This document shows, piece after piece, positions 1 through 11,584 of a stretch of DNA of 64,000 nucleotides. The notes below the pieces were generated by a model. The model did no database searches. It worked only from the letters and a program-made list of their open reading frames with translations, and was not told the DNA's origin. Position 1 is the first letter of the stretch. Each line of letters starts with the position of its first letter. Origin of the DNA: Brachypodius melanocephalos (Eukaryota > Chordata > Aves > Passeriformes > Pycnonotidae); assembly GCA_013398615.1 (NCBI GenBank), contig VZSR01000520.1, positions 48,302,849 to 48,366,848 of the forward strand, in the 5' to 3' direction. The position numbers and the translations under genes are program-made.

Positions 1-52
1 GCTGAGGGGATGAAGATGAGGTGCTGAGGGGATGAAGATGAGGTGCTGGAGG
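1..52. repeat. Minisatellite, 22-bp unit, cut by window edge
   Basis: Two exact copies of a 22-bp unit beginning gctgagggg occupy 1-22 and 23-44. A partial third copy (gctggagg) follows. The array probably continues to the left of the window, so its copy number is unknown. Confidence 0.8.
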
Positions 53-373
53 AGGACTCCTGTCGAGGAATGATGTCACCCCAACCCCGCAGCCCAGCGA
101 CCACTCCCTCCTTCCTCCGCCCCTCACAACAAATTTCCCCGTTAATTTAAGAGGGCATAATTATCTCATTATTCCAAATGGCTCCATTTAACCAAACCTT
201 TTTCCTGACTATTCCTGACTCCTGAGTTGTTCCCTTGCTCATCCCACTACGACAGTTTTCCTTCCCAGCACGTTAACCCCGCCGCTGTCTTTCCTCCGCT
301 CTTTTGCATAATGTTGTAACAAGCATTTAAATAACTCAAAAGGTTCCATCAGCTCTTGCTTTCATATCTTGCT

Positions 374-387
374 GTCTCCATGGCAAC
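374..387. promoter_or_regulatory. X-box-like palindrome (possible RFX site)
   Basis: The plus strand reads GTCTCCATGGCAAC. Its reverse complement GTTGCCATGGAGAC differs at about one position from the classical palindromic RFX (X-box) site made of GTTGCC and GGCAAC half sites around AT. A single motif of this length can arise by chance, and no promoter or gene lies beside it in view. Confidence 0.3.
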
Positions 388-1114
388 TGGCTACACTTCT
401 CTGCTTACTTTGCCTTTTTTGGGGGGAGGTTGAGTCCCTCAGTCCAGTGGCTGGAAGATGGGGTTGGGATCCTTTTGGATTCTCCCCTCGTTTGGCCTCG
501 ATGTTGAAGCGCTGCCCAAATATTGGTTTTGCTGCCCTGATCATTATTTCCCCTCTTGGCCATTAGCGAGGACAGTTGGAGCTGGGAGATGGAAATTTGT
601 TTTTCCATTTGTATAATGTGCTGCAGGATGGAGAAATATGCAGCAGTAATTACTGGGATTTGGAATTCCGGGCTGAAATTGGGATGGGTGAAGTTGAGTT
701 CAACTAAACTTTTCTTTGCAGAGTGTTCTCATCCCATGCCCCTCCTTTGGGGCATGAAATCTCTTGCAGAAAATCTGATGATCTTTTTTGTCAAAATTGA
801 TCTTTTTTGTTTAAATTGAACCTTATTATCCCATATCCATGAAAAACAAACAATGATCCAGCGTCCTGCTGCGGGCTGGGTTATCCGGATCTGACAGGCC
901 CAGAGCACCGGGGGAACAAACAGCAAATTGCCGGGATGAACCTGGGAAGGCCTAATCCAATGGGACTGTCTGCCACTGGCACGAATTCCAGCCTGTCTGG
1001 GGACGGGATCCGTCCTGGCAAAGCGGGAGGGAACAGAAGGTAGCGGCGGCAGCTCGCAGCTCCTGCCAGCCCGCGTTTCCATCTGCAGGGAGGTGCCCTT
1101 GATGAGACTGAAGG

Positions 1115-1170
1115 GGCAAAGGGAAGGATTCCAGGCAGGAAAGGCAAAGGGAAGGATTCCAGGCAGGCTG
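1115..1170. repeat. Two-copy 28-bp tandem duplication
   Basis: The block ggcaaagggaaggattccag starts at 1115 and again at 1143, so the period is 28 bp. The two copies are nearly identical, which suggests a recent slippage or duplication event. Confidence 0.75.
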
Positions 1171-1342
1171 CTCATTTCCCTTCCCCCAAACACAACGCGC
1201 TGACCCTGCCTCTGTTTGGGAGCGGCGCAGATGGAGCTCCAAGCCCTGAACAAAAAGGACAACGAAAGCTGCTGGCGTTTTATTGCTGTTTGTTGCTGAG
1301 AAATGAGCTATCGGAGGCTTCTGGTCACCCACAGGATTGAGG

Positions 1343-1422
1343 GATCATGGAATGGTTTGGGTTGGAAGGAATCTTGAATACTTCCACTAACCCCATCCAA
1401 CCTGGCCTTGGGCACTCCCAGG
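1343..1422 (-). mobile_element. CR1 LINE 3'-end fragment
   Basis: Read on the minus strand it ends in the CR1 3' block: ggaatggtttgggttggaag on the plus strand is the complement of the ccaacccaaaccattcc end. The part complementary to gtccaaggccaggttgga is also present (aacctggccttgg). It is heavily 5'-truncated to about 80 bp. All avian CR1 copies in this window are short 3' fragments of this kind, as expected when reverse transcription aborts early. Confidence 0.85.
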
Positions 1423-2187
1423 CTGCACTGTGCGTATCCCACACTGTAGGAACAGGCAAACTCTGGGATTTCCTGATTTATTAGACCTCAATCTCAGGAA
1501 TATCGGCATTATTGGATCAAGGAAGAGAAACACTGCCAGCAGAGGAAGAAATCACCAGTAAAAGAAAAGAGTGAGGGAATCATTAAAGCAGCCAAAGCTG
1601 AGCAGGTCCGTTCAGGCTCTGACCCTTTTCCACTGACTCCAGGAAAGTCCTGATGGTGTTTTCCTTCTCTGATTGATGCCCCTGGAGCATCCTCCTCGCT
1701 CAATTTGGACATAGCTGTGCTATTTGGGAAATGTATTTTTATGTTGAAGGGAGATTTCAAAGAACCCCCAGGGTCCCAAGTCCTGAGTCACCCCTGCCTG
1801 GGGCTGTCACCACCTCATGGAGAGAGAAGCTGAAGCAAACAAAATTGTAAAGAAAAAATCCTTCTCCTCCACTGAGGAGGAAAACGCCAGGATCAGCCAG
1901 CCCTCATCACTCTGTTTCTCTGCTGGAATCTGATTCATCGATTTGGCTGAACGTGGAACCTGACAAATGCCTTTCAAAGCAAATTTAGGAGGATCTTTGC
2001 AGCTGCTTTGCTCCTGAGGAGGGATGGGAATGCTCTGAGTGTGCAGCTCGCAGCTGATCCTGGGGCTCTTCCCTGCAGAGTGTGGGGCAGCTGTGTCAGG
2101 GGAAAGGCTGACCCGGGACTGAGAGCAGCAGCCCAAAAATTTGTCAGGGATTTAACCCATTTGGACTGCTGGGTGAGCAGAGGAGCT
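1423..2187. other. Unique non-coding stretch
   Basis: I see no gene, RNA gene or transposon here. Open frames on both strands overlap one another and show no domain or low-complexity pattern that I recognise. Confidence 0.55.
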
Positions 2188-2501
2188 GGAGGGGGGCTGG
2201 GGACAAGGCCTGGAGTGTCAGGATACAGGGAATGGCTTCCCACAGCCAGAGGGCAGGGATGAATGGGATATTGGGAATTAGGAATTCCTGGCTGGGAGGC
2301 TAGGGAGACCCTGGAATGGAATTCCCAGATTTGCTGTGGCTGCCCCTGGGTCCCTGGCAGTGCCCAAGACCGGATTGGATGTGGTTGGAGCAGCCTGGGA
2401 CAGTGGGAGGTGTCCCTGTCGTGGCAGGGGTGGCACTGGGATGCCAGGGATGAGCTTTAATGTCCCTTTAATGTCCCTTCCACCCAAACCATTCCGGGGT
2501 T
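2188..2501 (+). mobile_element. CR1 LINE 3'-end fragment, about 310 bp
   Basis: It runs in canonical order: ggggacaaggcctggagtg, the gggaatggcttccca block, gggatattgggaatt, aggaattcctggctgggagg, a gctgtggctgcccctgg block, agcctgggacagtgggagg, and the cacccaaaccattcc end. A short internal tandem duplication of tttaatgtccc lies near 2457-2480. It belongs to the same subfamily as the copies at 33330-33720 and 36467-36836. Confidence 0.93.
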
Positions 2502-4779
2502 CCCTCCCCAATGGCACAAACAACAAAAGAACGATATAAACGTACAAAGCCATTCCCCATCTCTCCTCGCCCTGCAGGAACCCGGGGCATTAATTTGTGC
2601 TCTGTGTCCGTTTCCTGCAGAGCTGAAGACATTAAAAACCCTTCTCCTGCTGCCATCCGAGCCGATCCTTGGGGCAGAGCCCAGCGAGCGTGGCTCCATT
2701 TGCTCTCCCTTTCATTCCTCCCTGCCCAGGTGCCACCTCCGGCGGGTCAGAGCCTGCCGAGCAGGGAGGGAAGCGCTGCCAGGAGCTTTTCCACACTCGT
2801 CATTACCACCTGCCAATCTGCTCCGTGCAGCGCTCCCAATCCCTGGCAGGAAAGTGGGAATCAGAGCCCAGGCTGGATGAATGGAGACGGGCACCGCAGA
2901 TGGACGCTCTCCATCTGCCGCTCCCCTCAGGAACGCCGGCCTGACAGAGCAGCTTCCCTGGAACACGCTGCCGGTGCTGCTCCCTGCGCAGGGCAGTCAT
3001 GTTTAATGTGGATAATTGGAATTGCAGCGTTTATTAAATCAAATGCCTTCCTGCCTTTCCCCAGCAGCGGCGGCGGCGCTGAGCTCGGCTTCAAATGGGA
3101 GCCAAGTTTGAGCCAAGCCTAAAACCTGACGGTGCTCTGCCTGTGGGGATCCTTTTCCCAGGGGAATCTGTTCCTAAAATCCAGCCTAACCCTCTCCACC
3201 CGCTCCCTGCGATGCCTCAGGATTTTAGCTTTTATATTTTTCATATATTTGTAACCATTCACGTATGATATATAATCGTATATTTGCGACCACGGATCAG
3301 GATTGGTATTTTTGGGAATGCCCAAAATGCAGCTTTTTCTTGGATCTGCAGCAGCAGGTGCAGCTTCTTCTGGAATGATTATGGGAAAAAAAACATCCCA
3401 AGAAAACAGCAGGAGAAGTTTGGGCAAAAGAAACAGCCCCTGGAATTCAGAGCAAGGCTGAAGGCAGGAGGAGGCTGAGGGAGAAGGGATGGAGTCCCCA
3501 GGTGGGAGCTGTCTGAGTGATGGTTTGGAGATGACAGCCAGAACCCCTGGAGGGTACCAGGCACTGCAATTCCTGCCTGGATTGAGGCAGGGATTTGTCC
3601 TTCCATGTGGAGATCACCCAGCAGCAGTGAGGAGGAGGACGAGGGGGAAATTTTGGGGTTCAGCTGGAGGGAGAAATGTTGGGATGGAGCTGGAGGCTGA
3701 GCTGGGCCAGGGGTGACTGTGGCTGCTGGAAGAAGCTGGATCCTGTGGGATCCTGGTGGGATTGTGGTTCTGGAATGGGTGGAGCAGCCTCTCTTTGGCC
3801 TCAAACACGGAATTTTTCCAAGGAGAACTCTGATGGAGGAGCTTCAGGACCTTCATACTAAGCACATGAAGTTGTCTTGGAAAATTGAGAAATCTCTCTC
3901 GGCTATTTTTAGTTCACATTGGCTGGAAAGCAAAGTTTTCCAAGGAAAGCTTTGGATGTGAGAAACATCTTTGGCTTGCTAGAAACTTCTGACCCTTTTT
4001 TTTCTGGGAGGGAGGGAATAAATCTGGAGGAAGCAGTGACACAAACTATAGCGGAAAGAAATATAACCACAGTTTAAAGAAAATATCTTCCCATTTTTTA
4101 TTGTTCTCTTTAGTGTCTGCATTTTAATTTTTTGTTTTGTTTCGTGTTGTTTTGTTTTCCTGACAGCTGCTGCAAGTGGCACCACTTTTCCCCTCATGGA
4201 ATCTGCCTGTTTGGAAAGTTGGAGCTTTCCCTCGTGGAGCTTTTTTATCCTTTTTATCCTGTTTTTTCTTTTCCTGTGATTTTGTCAGAGCTCTGCGGGG
4301 CTCTGGGGCCCCCCACATCCCTCTCACCATGGAAATGATAAATACGAGAGGGGAAAAAATGGAGATTTCCACCTGAAGCTGTGTGTTTGAAGGAGCTGCC
4401 CGCTCCAAATATCCAAATTTAGTGATTTGGTTTGAAGAAGAGGTTTGAGCAAAGAATTGGGAATATAAAGCTGTGGATGAGCTGGCAGAGACATCTTTGG
4501 AAGGAGGAGCTGGATTCTCCTTGGCAGATGGTGGAGCTGAGCTGGGTCTGTGTTTTCCAGCTTCTGGCTGGGTGCAGGTGCTCCAGGGATTAATTCTTCC
4601 CCAAAATTTGAAATCTTCATCCCACAGCTCCCTGCTGGCAGCGTTTTCTGCTCCCAAATTCCCTCTCCTGTTGCTTCGGCAGGGGAACGAGGGGGTCGGC
4701 TCGAAACGCTGATGGGAAAATCATTAATTCTTATTTTTTCTCCAAACAAATTAGAGCTGCGGAGTAATTTAAATAACTC
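2502..4779. other. Unique non-coding stretch
   Basis: No recognisable gene or repeat beyond simple low complexity, such as a T/G-rich stretch near 4129-4160. Open frames at 2511-3122 (+) and 4124-4657 (-) reach about 180-200 codons. Their products show no domain, and overlapping frames of similar length occur on the opposite strand, as expected by chance in stop-poor GC-moderate DNA. Confidence 0.5.
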
Positions 4780-5010
4780 CCAAATCTGCTGATCAGCAAA
4801 TCAAGCTCGTTAGTGCTCCTGCCTGTACGTACAAGCTGCACACACACACGCACTCTCTAACGAGGTTCGTTTGCTGCTCCGCAGAAATTAAGGGGATGGC
4901 ATCATTAAAACCAACTTGTCATTCTTCTGCCGGTGCTTCCATTAATAAAATAAACCCCGGGAATGGAGAAATGGTGAGCTGGTTTCTCTCTGTAGGTTTG
5001 CAAAAGCGGG
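4780..5010. other. Candidate conserved non-coding block
   Basis: This single-copy sequence has gctgatcagcaaatcaagc, cattaaaaccaacttgtc and attaataaaataa motifs. It lacks the gggaa/ttccc wording that fills the surrounding degenerate DNA. That contrast suggests older, constrained sequence, but conservation cannot be tested here. Confidence 0.2.
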
Positions 5011-7126
5011 GAAGATGCAAATAATTAGTCCGAGCAGAACGCTGGCTCCGGGCGAGCCTTTGCCGGACAGAATTTGATATCTTGGATCCTTGAAGGGGAA
5101 AAAAAAAAAAAAAAAAAATCCACTTTTCCCTGGGAATTCAGGATGTTTCGTTTGTGACCTCCGCCTCGTGGAGAGGAGGCTGAGTTGGTTCATTAATCAC
5201 CACCAGCGTCATTTGGGGCAAGAAAAGCTCCGTGCTCGACCTGCCCCAGCCTCTCCCAAATCCCTTTGATACTCGAAGGGTCTCCCGCTGTCCTTGGAGC
5301 TCGGGGAACGGCGGAAAATCCCGGGGCAGGATCCGCTCCCCGCGCCCAGCGCTGCGGGAAGGTGGTTTTGGGTGGAAATTCTGGGATAAATTGCAGATCC
5401 AGGTTCCCGCAGAGCAGCCTGATGAGGATCTCTGGGAATTCCTGGGGTTTTCCTGAACTCCCCGTCCCAAGCCCCGGCACGTTCAGCTCCTTGACCTCGT
5501 CTTTCCAGCAGGACAGGATGGAGACCCCGGGTGCCCAGGACTCCATTTTTTGGGAGAAAAGTGGTTTTTAATGACTAATCCTCAGGGAATTTCCCTTCCA
5601 GTCCACTTTGGCTCAAAAGTTGGACTCAGGTAGAGGAAGGATTTTCGCTCTGGTTTTCCTGAGTCCGGTGCAAATGCTCCTTTGGCAGTGGCAATCCTCT
5701 CTCATTAACATCTTAATTTCTACCGGCATTGGTTTAAATTTCCATGACATTCAGGTACTAGAAATGAGCTCTGGAGGTGAAGTCCAGGACAAGGATTCTC
5801 TGGGAGAAGTTGGGAAGTTACTGAAGTTCTTAAAAACCGCTTGACTTCTCCATCCAGGGAGGATTTGCTATCCAGGGGACCGGGATGTGCCTTGGGAAGG
5901 GCCAGGGAGCTTCCCCTGGAAATTTGTGCTGAATCCAGCAATTTGATTAACTCCTTCTTTCCTTAAATCAATTCCATCTGATCTATCCCCAAACCTTTTA
6001 TTTTGCACTGGGAGGAAGAGACTTCCCAGTTTTGGAAGAAACTGAATGTGATTTTCTGTGCTCTGGAGTCAGAAAGTTTCTGGGGAGGTTTAACTTTGTA
6101 TTTTTTAAAAGATTCTCCAGTAATTTGCTCAATTTGGCCTCAGGAACTGGTTAATTCAGGATCTTCAGGCATTGCCATCACCCAGCTCCCAGGATTTTGG
6201 GCAGTTTTTTCCCGGAGAATGATGCTAAGCTAAGGGATAATGATTTTTTTTTTTTTTTTTTTTTTTTTAATGTAGCAAACGATAGCAACCCTTTGCAGTG
6301 ATGTTGAACTTGGCAGGGAATATTCCAGCAGGGAATTTTGGGGTGGTGCATCTGGGATTGAAATGGTTTGATTAGAAGGATGCTCCTGTCCCTCCCCTTT
6401 GCTCAATAATTTCTTTTTTTTAATCTTGCAGGCATTACCCCAAGCCCGATCACTGCCGAGGCTTCACGAGGTCCCTCTAACATTTTTCCCAGGATGAAGT
6501 GACTCCTCCTGATGTTATCCCTTGGATCCACGGTGATTCCTGGGAGTTCAGCCCTCCTTGGGGTGTTGCCTGGATATGTGAAGGGTTTTTGTGGGATCTC
6601 TGTCAGTGCCATTCCAACCTCGCTTCTCCGTGGTGGGAGATTCCTGCAGATTCCGGCCCCATCCTGTGTTCCATGTGGGACCTTGTGGAAAATGAAGGGA
6701 AGGGACTTTTGGGAGTGAGGTTTTTTTTAGGGAAAGCTGTCCTCATCCCCACCTCTCTACAACCCCACAAACTGCCACTTTTCAAGGTCTGGCCTCCCAT
6801 CCGGCTGGCACCAAAATGAACATTTAATTATCTGCAGGCAGATCCCTCCCTTTGCTCCCATCCCTGCGGCTGCACTTCCCTCAGACCTTCAGGGATTTAA
6901 TTGCATCCATCTCTGATTTTTCTGCTGAGTAGAACATGGCATTTCTTCAGTGCCTCCCTCGGCTAAAAAGGTCTCCTAAAAAGGAGCAATTTGTCACTCT
7001 TTGGCCCAGGTACACTATTTTATTTTATTTTTTTTGCCCATCTGAGCATATTTTCCCTCAGCATTTGCTTTTCCTCCTAATTTCCAATGGAACATTGCTC
7101 GGCTTTTCTCTTGCCTTGCCACTATA
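5011..7126. other. Unique non-coding stretch with A and T homopolymers
   Basis: It holds an A20 run at 5099-5118 and a T25 run at 6244-6268. A mildly CpG-rich patch near 5270-5370 is too small to call an island. I see no gene. The homopolymers are not attached to any element that I can recognise. Confidence 0.5.
6244..6268. repeat. Poly(T) run, 25 bases
   Basis: Uninterrupted run of T after ataatga. No retroposon body is recognisable on either side, so it is listed as a homopolymer only. Confidence 0.9.
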
Positions 7127-7315
7127 AATTCTCCTGAGCACGGGGAGATGAGTGCTGAGGATTATTAAGCACATTGGAAGGAGCACCAGAGCGGGGCCTG
7201 ACTTGCATTTTCAGCCGCGCTCCGAACAGGGAATGTCTTCTGGGATGAAAGTTATGTTTACAGTCAGCTGCTAATTAGTGCTAGCAGAGTAATTATGTAA
7301 CTGATGAAACAGGAC
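7127..7315. other. Candidate conserved regulatory block, TAAT-rich
   Basis: Contains ctgctaattagtgctagc and gtaattatgtaactgatg near 7268-7305, plus gattattaagcacattgg at about 7159. The TAATTA-type cores are typical binding words of homeodomain proteins. The idea of an enhancer is inference from motif density in otherwise single-copy DNA. Confidence 0.25.
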
Positions 7316-7425
7316 TGCAGTTTTGGGTTTGAAGGCTTTTTTGCATCGTAAGCAGGGAGCACAAAAAAAAAAAAACCAAAAAAACCAACAAACCCACCCC
7401 AACGTTGTTTAATTCCACTTAAGTT

Positions 7426-7558
7426 CATGGAATCCCAGAATCCCGGACTGGTTTGGGCTGGAAGGGACCTTAAAGCCAATCTCATTCCAGCCCTGCCATG
7501 GGCAGGGACACCTCCCATCATCCCAGATTGATCCAGGCTCTGTCCAAGCTGGCCCTGG
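7426..7558 (-). mobile_element. CR1 LINE 3'-end fragment
   Basis: The plus strand shows catggaatcccagaatcccg, ggtttgggctggaagggacc, and ccctgccatgggcagggaca. These are complements of the CR1 3' end, its gggac tail and the cccatggcaggg block. An A-rich patch (7362-7384) precedes the element, but on the wrong side of a degenerate octamer tail to be certain of its origin. Confidence 0.9.
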
Positions 7559-8908
7559 TTGTTTTGATGGGGTATTTTTTATGTCTAAAGGGGTTTTGGG
7601 ATGCTGGTGGGGTTTAGGAGTGGTTGGTGTGGGTCTGAGCAGTTGTGGGGATGGTGGGAGGCACTGGGAGCAGTGGGGCAGCTCCATCTGCCTCTGCAGC
7701 AGCCTGGCTCTGCTCCCTCCTCCAGAAGATGCATGTCTCCATGGAATTATCTCTATCCCAAGCCTCCAAGTCCCTCCTGAGCTCTCCCTTCCTGCAGCCG
7801 CTGTTGGAGTTCTCCTGCTGAACCCAAATGAGCTCCATTGGGTTTGGGGGCGTTACTGTGCCCCGAGGGTTTGTCCATGGATATCCTGCAGCCAGGATCC
7901 TGCACCTGGACCTGAGGACATCAGGATGGACAGGAAGGTGCTGGGATGGCTTTGCTGTGTCTGTGTGAGGGAAAAGTTCAGCTTCCTCCTTTAAATTCTG
8001 CTTCCTCCAGCAGCTCCTTTCTCCTGGTGCCTGCAGGGAAGCCCCCTCAGCTCCCAGCCCTCCTGCCCTGGTGTTTTAATCCATTTTGTGTTTATTCCAG
8101 GGCTGTGTGGAGCTCAGGGCACCATCGAGATGTGGCACAGCTCGGATAACTGGGAACACGGGATGAGGGCGCCCTGCGTGTCTGTGGAATTCCCAAGGAA
8201 TGGAAATCCAGCCTGGCACACGTGCTGCTGTTCCTGGCGTGGTTTGTGCTCCATAAATCCAACCCTCGTGATGTGTCCCCTGGTGCAGCTCAGTCAAGAG
8301 TCCTCCAGGTGGGACAGCCTTGCTCCTTCAGCAGCTTTTTGGCTTTTCCACTTGGAATGGGCACCATTAAATCATTTTCCAGTCAGATCCAGACATTGGC
8401 AGCTGAGAAACCAGGGTTATTTCCTACCCTAAACACAGGGAATATCTCTGGACACATCTGCTGGTAAATATTTTCCAATATTTACCTCACAAACTTTTAA
8501 ATGGGGAGGTTCAGACACGTCAGAGCACGATGTCCCGAATGCCTAAATTGTGGAATGGCTGCAGTGGCCTCTGGAGTGACACAAGGAGGAACTAGCTGAG
8601 AGAACAGCTCAGCCTGTGCAGACCTGACGAAAAAATATATAAATACTCAAATAATCAGAAAAATCAGTAATGGGAACTGGGGGTTTATCCCTTTGCAGGA
8701 GGTCTTGTAAGCCTGACTCTCTTGGGGTAAAAACCAGAAGAGGGAGTGATGCTTGGGTCAGGGATTGGGATTTCCTCCAGCCTTGGGAGTTCATAAATGT
8801 TGGATTCTGGGGTGAAGCTGGTGGATCCTGGTGCAGAAATTGTGGGATGGGTTCCCACATTGCAAGAAAGGAGCAGCTTTTGACAGATAGGTAGTGCCAA
8901 AGGCTCAG
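7559..8908. other. Unique non-coding stretch
   Basis: No gene, RNA gene or transposon is recognised. Open frames up to 137 codons (7581-7994, +) carry no domain and are opposed by frames on the other strand. Confidence 0.5.
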
Positions 8909-9080
8909 GGTGCCAGAGAACCTATGGGTGCTCCTGGATCCCTGGAGGTGTCCAAGGCCAGGCTGGATGGGATTGGAACAACCTGGGATAGGGGAAAATT
9001 ATCCCTGTCCATGGCAGGGGTGGAATGGGATTGGCTTTAAGGTGTTTTCCAACCCAAACCACTGTGGGATTCTGTGATGG
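8909..9080 (+). mobile_element. CR1 LINE 3'-end fragment
   Basis: Blocks in order: ccagagaacctatgggtgct, ctggatccctggaggtgtcc, ggaacaacctgggatagggg, ccatggcaggggtggaatgg, and ttccaacccaaaccactgtg. The 3' end stops at 9080, some 20 bp before the tandem array at 9102. Confidence 0.92.
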
Positions 9081-9101
9081 TGGAGGTGGGAAGGCTGAAT
9101 T

Positions 9102-9767
9102 CATCTTTCTTGTGTAGAAGTCCTGAGGAGAGCACATGCTTTGTGAGGGCATTTTGGGCTTATTTGCCTGGATTTTGAGTGCTGGGCCCTGAGGGATTCT
9201 GGAAGGAATTCAGGGGTGGTGGCTGCACTGTTCTTCTTCTTCTTTTTTTTTTTTTCTGAATGTTTCTTTGTGGTGGAAAGGTGAAAATCCCCCAGATCTG
9301 TGCAGCCACGTGTCCAGGAGAAATCTGTGGGCAAGGCCTCTTTCTCTTGTGTAGAAATCTGTTTTCTACGTGCATTTTGGGCTCATTTGCCTGGATTTTG
9401 AGTGCTGAGCCCTGAGGGATTCTGGAAGGAATTCAGGGGTGGTATTTGGACTGTTCTGGTTTTTTCTGAATGTTTCTTTGTGGTGGAAAGGTGAAAATCC
9501 CCCAAATCTCTGCAGCCACATCCAGGAGAAATCTGTGGTCAAGTCCTCTTTCTCTTGTGTAGAAATCTGCTTTTTGAGGGCATTTTGGGCTCATTTGCCT
9601 GAATTCTGAGTGCTGGACCCTGAGGGCTTCTGGAAAGAAATCAAATACGTTTGTTGGAGTGTTCTGTTTGCTCTGAATGTCTCTTAGTGGCGGAAAGGTG
9701 AAAATCCCCCAAATCTCGGCTGTCCAGCTGAAGTTTGTGGGCCAAGCCCCCTCTCCGGCGGTGTAAG
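9102..9767. repeat. Tandem array, three units of about 203-235 bp
   Basis: The marker ctttctcttgtgtagaa recurs near 9104 (slightly altered), 9339 and 9547. A decayed fourth occurrence lies at about 9750. Unit lengths are therefore about 235, 208 and 203 bp. Each unit contains ggcattttgggct, catttgcctg, gagtgctg, cctgaggg, ttctggaa, gaatgt-tct, ggaaaggtgaaaatccccc and aaatctgtgg in the same order. Unit 1 has an expanded CTT/T run at 9232-9255, which explains its extra length. No coding signal is apparent. The unit matches no family I know. Confidence 0.9.
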
Positions 9768-10062
9768 AGCTGCAGTCTGCTCCCAACATTAAACGTTATA
9801 AATGGGGCTGATGTAATTCCATTTCCCAAAGCCTGGGAGGCTGGCAGCAATAAACAGAGCTTTTTAGGACCGGGTTATTGATGCAAAACAGTTGAGCTAA
9901 ACTGGGTCGCTGAAGTGCGAATGTTTTATTCATGAGCTCCTTTCTCCCCACAAATCACCGCTCTCCATGGCACAACTGCTCCCCATTCCCGGTGGCTCCA
10001 CTCCTTGGGAAGTGCTTTGGCAGGAGCCAAATTTCGGATTGCAGACTCATCCATCAGGGCAG
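9768..10062. other. Unique non-coding stretch
   Basis: Single-copy A/T-rich sequence with ttaaacgttataaatggggc and gttttattcatgagctcc. No gene is seen. It is possibly continuous with the candidate conserved block that follows. Confidence 0.4.
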
Positions 10063-10345
10063 GCAGTTGGTGATGTTGTTGTCTTCCAAATGGAGTTCAT
10101 AATGGGCAAAGAGGTTTAATTAATGCTGCAGAGTAATGGCTCTGTTTATAAAGAAATAATGTGCTATAAAATTAGGCACTGCCTGGTGAAATGTGCCTCC
10201 TAATGGCCGGGCTGGCATTCAAAGTGAGCAGTAAATCACTTAAATATTAAGACCTTCTTGAGCAAGGATAATAAAGCAAGAGATTTGGAAATGGGAGATA
10301 CCGGTGCTTACAATTATCCCTTAAATAAAACATTTTTATAGTGAT
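10063..10345. other. Candidate conserved non-coding block
   Basis: An A/T-rich, single-copy block with ggtttaattaatgctgcag, agaaataatgtgctataaaa and cagtaaatcacttaaatatt. It is free of CR1 wording and simple repeats. The combination is typical of vertebrate conserved elements, but only alignment could show it. Confidence 0.25.
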
Positions 10346-11584
10346 CATAGAGTTAATCACCTCCCGGAGCGGGCAGGTGAGAGGGGCACTGGAAGATGTG
10401 TGGTGTTATTGCCTGCAGATAAAGGAATTTCAATGGAGCTCTTGGAGTCCACGGTCACCAGGGAGAAAATATCAACTTTTCCTGAGCTCTTTTTTTTTTT
10501 TTTTTTTTTTTTTATTCTTTTGATGAATAAATGCAAGCAGCTGTTGTTACACAGAAAAGCTCCTGATCAAAAATCCGATAGATCAGGACTATTCCCCAGG
10601 CAGTGCTCACGGAGCTGCATGGCAGAACACAGGGATGATCTATGAATATTGTTTTCAAACCCCTGCTCCGAATATTTGAAAATATTCTCGATTGCCTCCA
10701 TATTTTTAGCTGCAACTCAGGGAAAAAAAAAGAAAAAAAAAAAAAAGAAAAAGCAGAATTACTGCTTTACAGCTTGACTAGGATCAGGTTTTGCAGCCTT
10801 GCTGCAGTTCTGTTCACAGATGAGAAGGAGGCAGGAGGATCCAGGTCTCCTCCGCGAGAAGTTTGGGCAGTTTTGAAAGAAAAAATGAGATTTTAATGAA
10901 CTGAACAAGATCCAAATGATGGAGATGCTTTTCAAGTTAAAAACACAGAAATTAATGGTCTACAGGGGACACAGTGGGTTGGCAGAAGAACCTGGGCAGA
11001 TTTTTTGTCCCAGGATGGAGAATTATCAGCAGGGCTTTTAAAAGATTATGGGAAGGAACATTCCCAGGTGGTTGGGGGCTCTTTGGAGGTGAAATCCAAA
11101 CAGGTGAGATGTGAGATGTGACTCTGAGCGTCTCTGTTATCGTGGGTGAATCTCTCCTGCATCAGCACAAGTCCACAAAAAAGCCCACAAGGATCTGCAG
11201 TTCATTAAAGAGATTTTTCCCTTAGGAACGTTGGGGTTTTCTTATTTAAAAGAAAAGGATCAGCAAGCACTTCAAAGATTTTTTTTTTTTTTAAAATAAT
11301 TCAGCCCCAGAAAATAAGGAATTATACCCGTGTCAGAGATTTTGCATTACCTGCTGGATTTAGTGAAGGAAGAATTGCTCTTGGTTAAGGATTCAGGGAA
11401 GTGAAGTGGCTCTGAAGGCAAAAAACAGATCCCCCAAAGCTTTCATTGCAAATTTCATCATCTCTCTCAAAAAGATGAGCAGAATGCCAAAACAGAAAGA
11501 GGATGGAGAGGTGATGGGGTGGATCCCAACCCTGGAGGTTGAGCTGGGGATTTCCAGATTTTCCTAGTTTGGCTGTCAGAGATT
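10346..11584. other. Unique stretch with T and A homopolymers
   Basis: Holds a T24 run at 10490-10513 and an A-rich run interrupted by G at 10721-10761. No gene or recognisable transposon is seen. Confidence 0.5.
10490..10513. repeat. Poly(T) run, 24 bases
   Basis: Uninterrupted T run after cctgagctc. No associated retroposon is visible. Confidence 0.85.

Larger units (their letters stand above)
53..1342. other. Unique non-coding stretch
   Basis: No gene or recognisable transposon is visible. The stretch holds an RFX-type X-box-like palindrome at 374-387 and a two-copy 28-bp tandem duplication at 1115-1168. Open frames on both strands here are short, overlap one another and have no recognisable domain. 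Confidence 0.6.

Noticed and set aside
5270..5370. CpG-rich patch as a possible CpG island
   Set aside because: Only about 100 bp and not accompanied by any promoter or exon.
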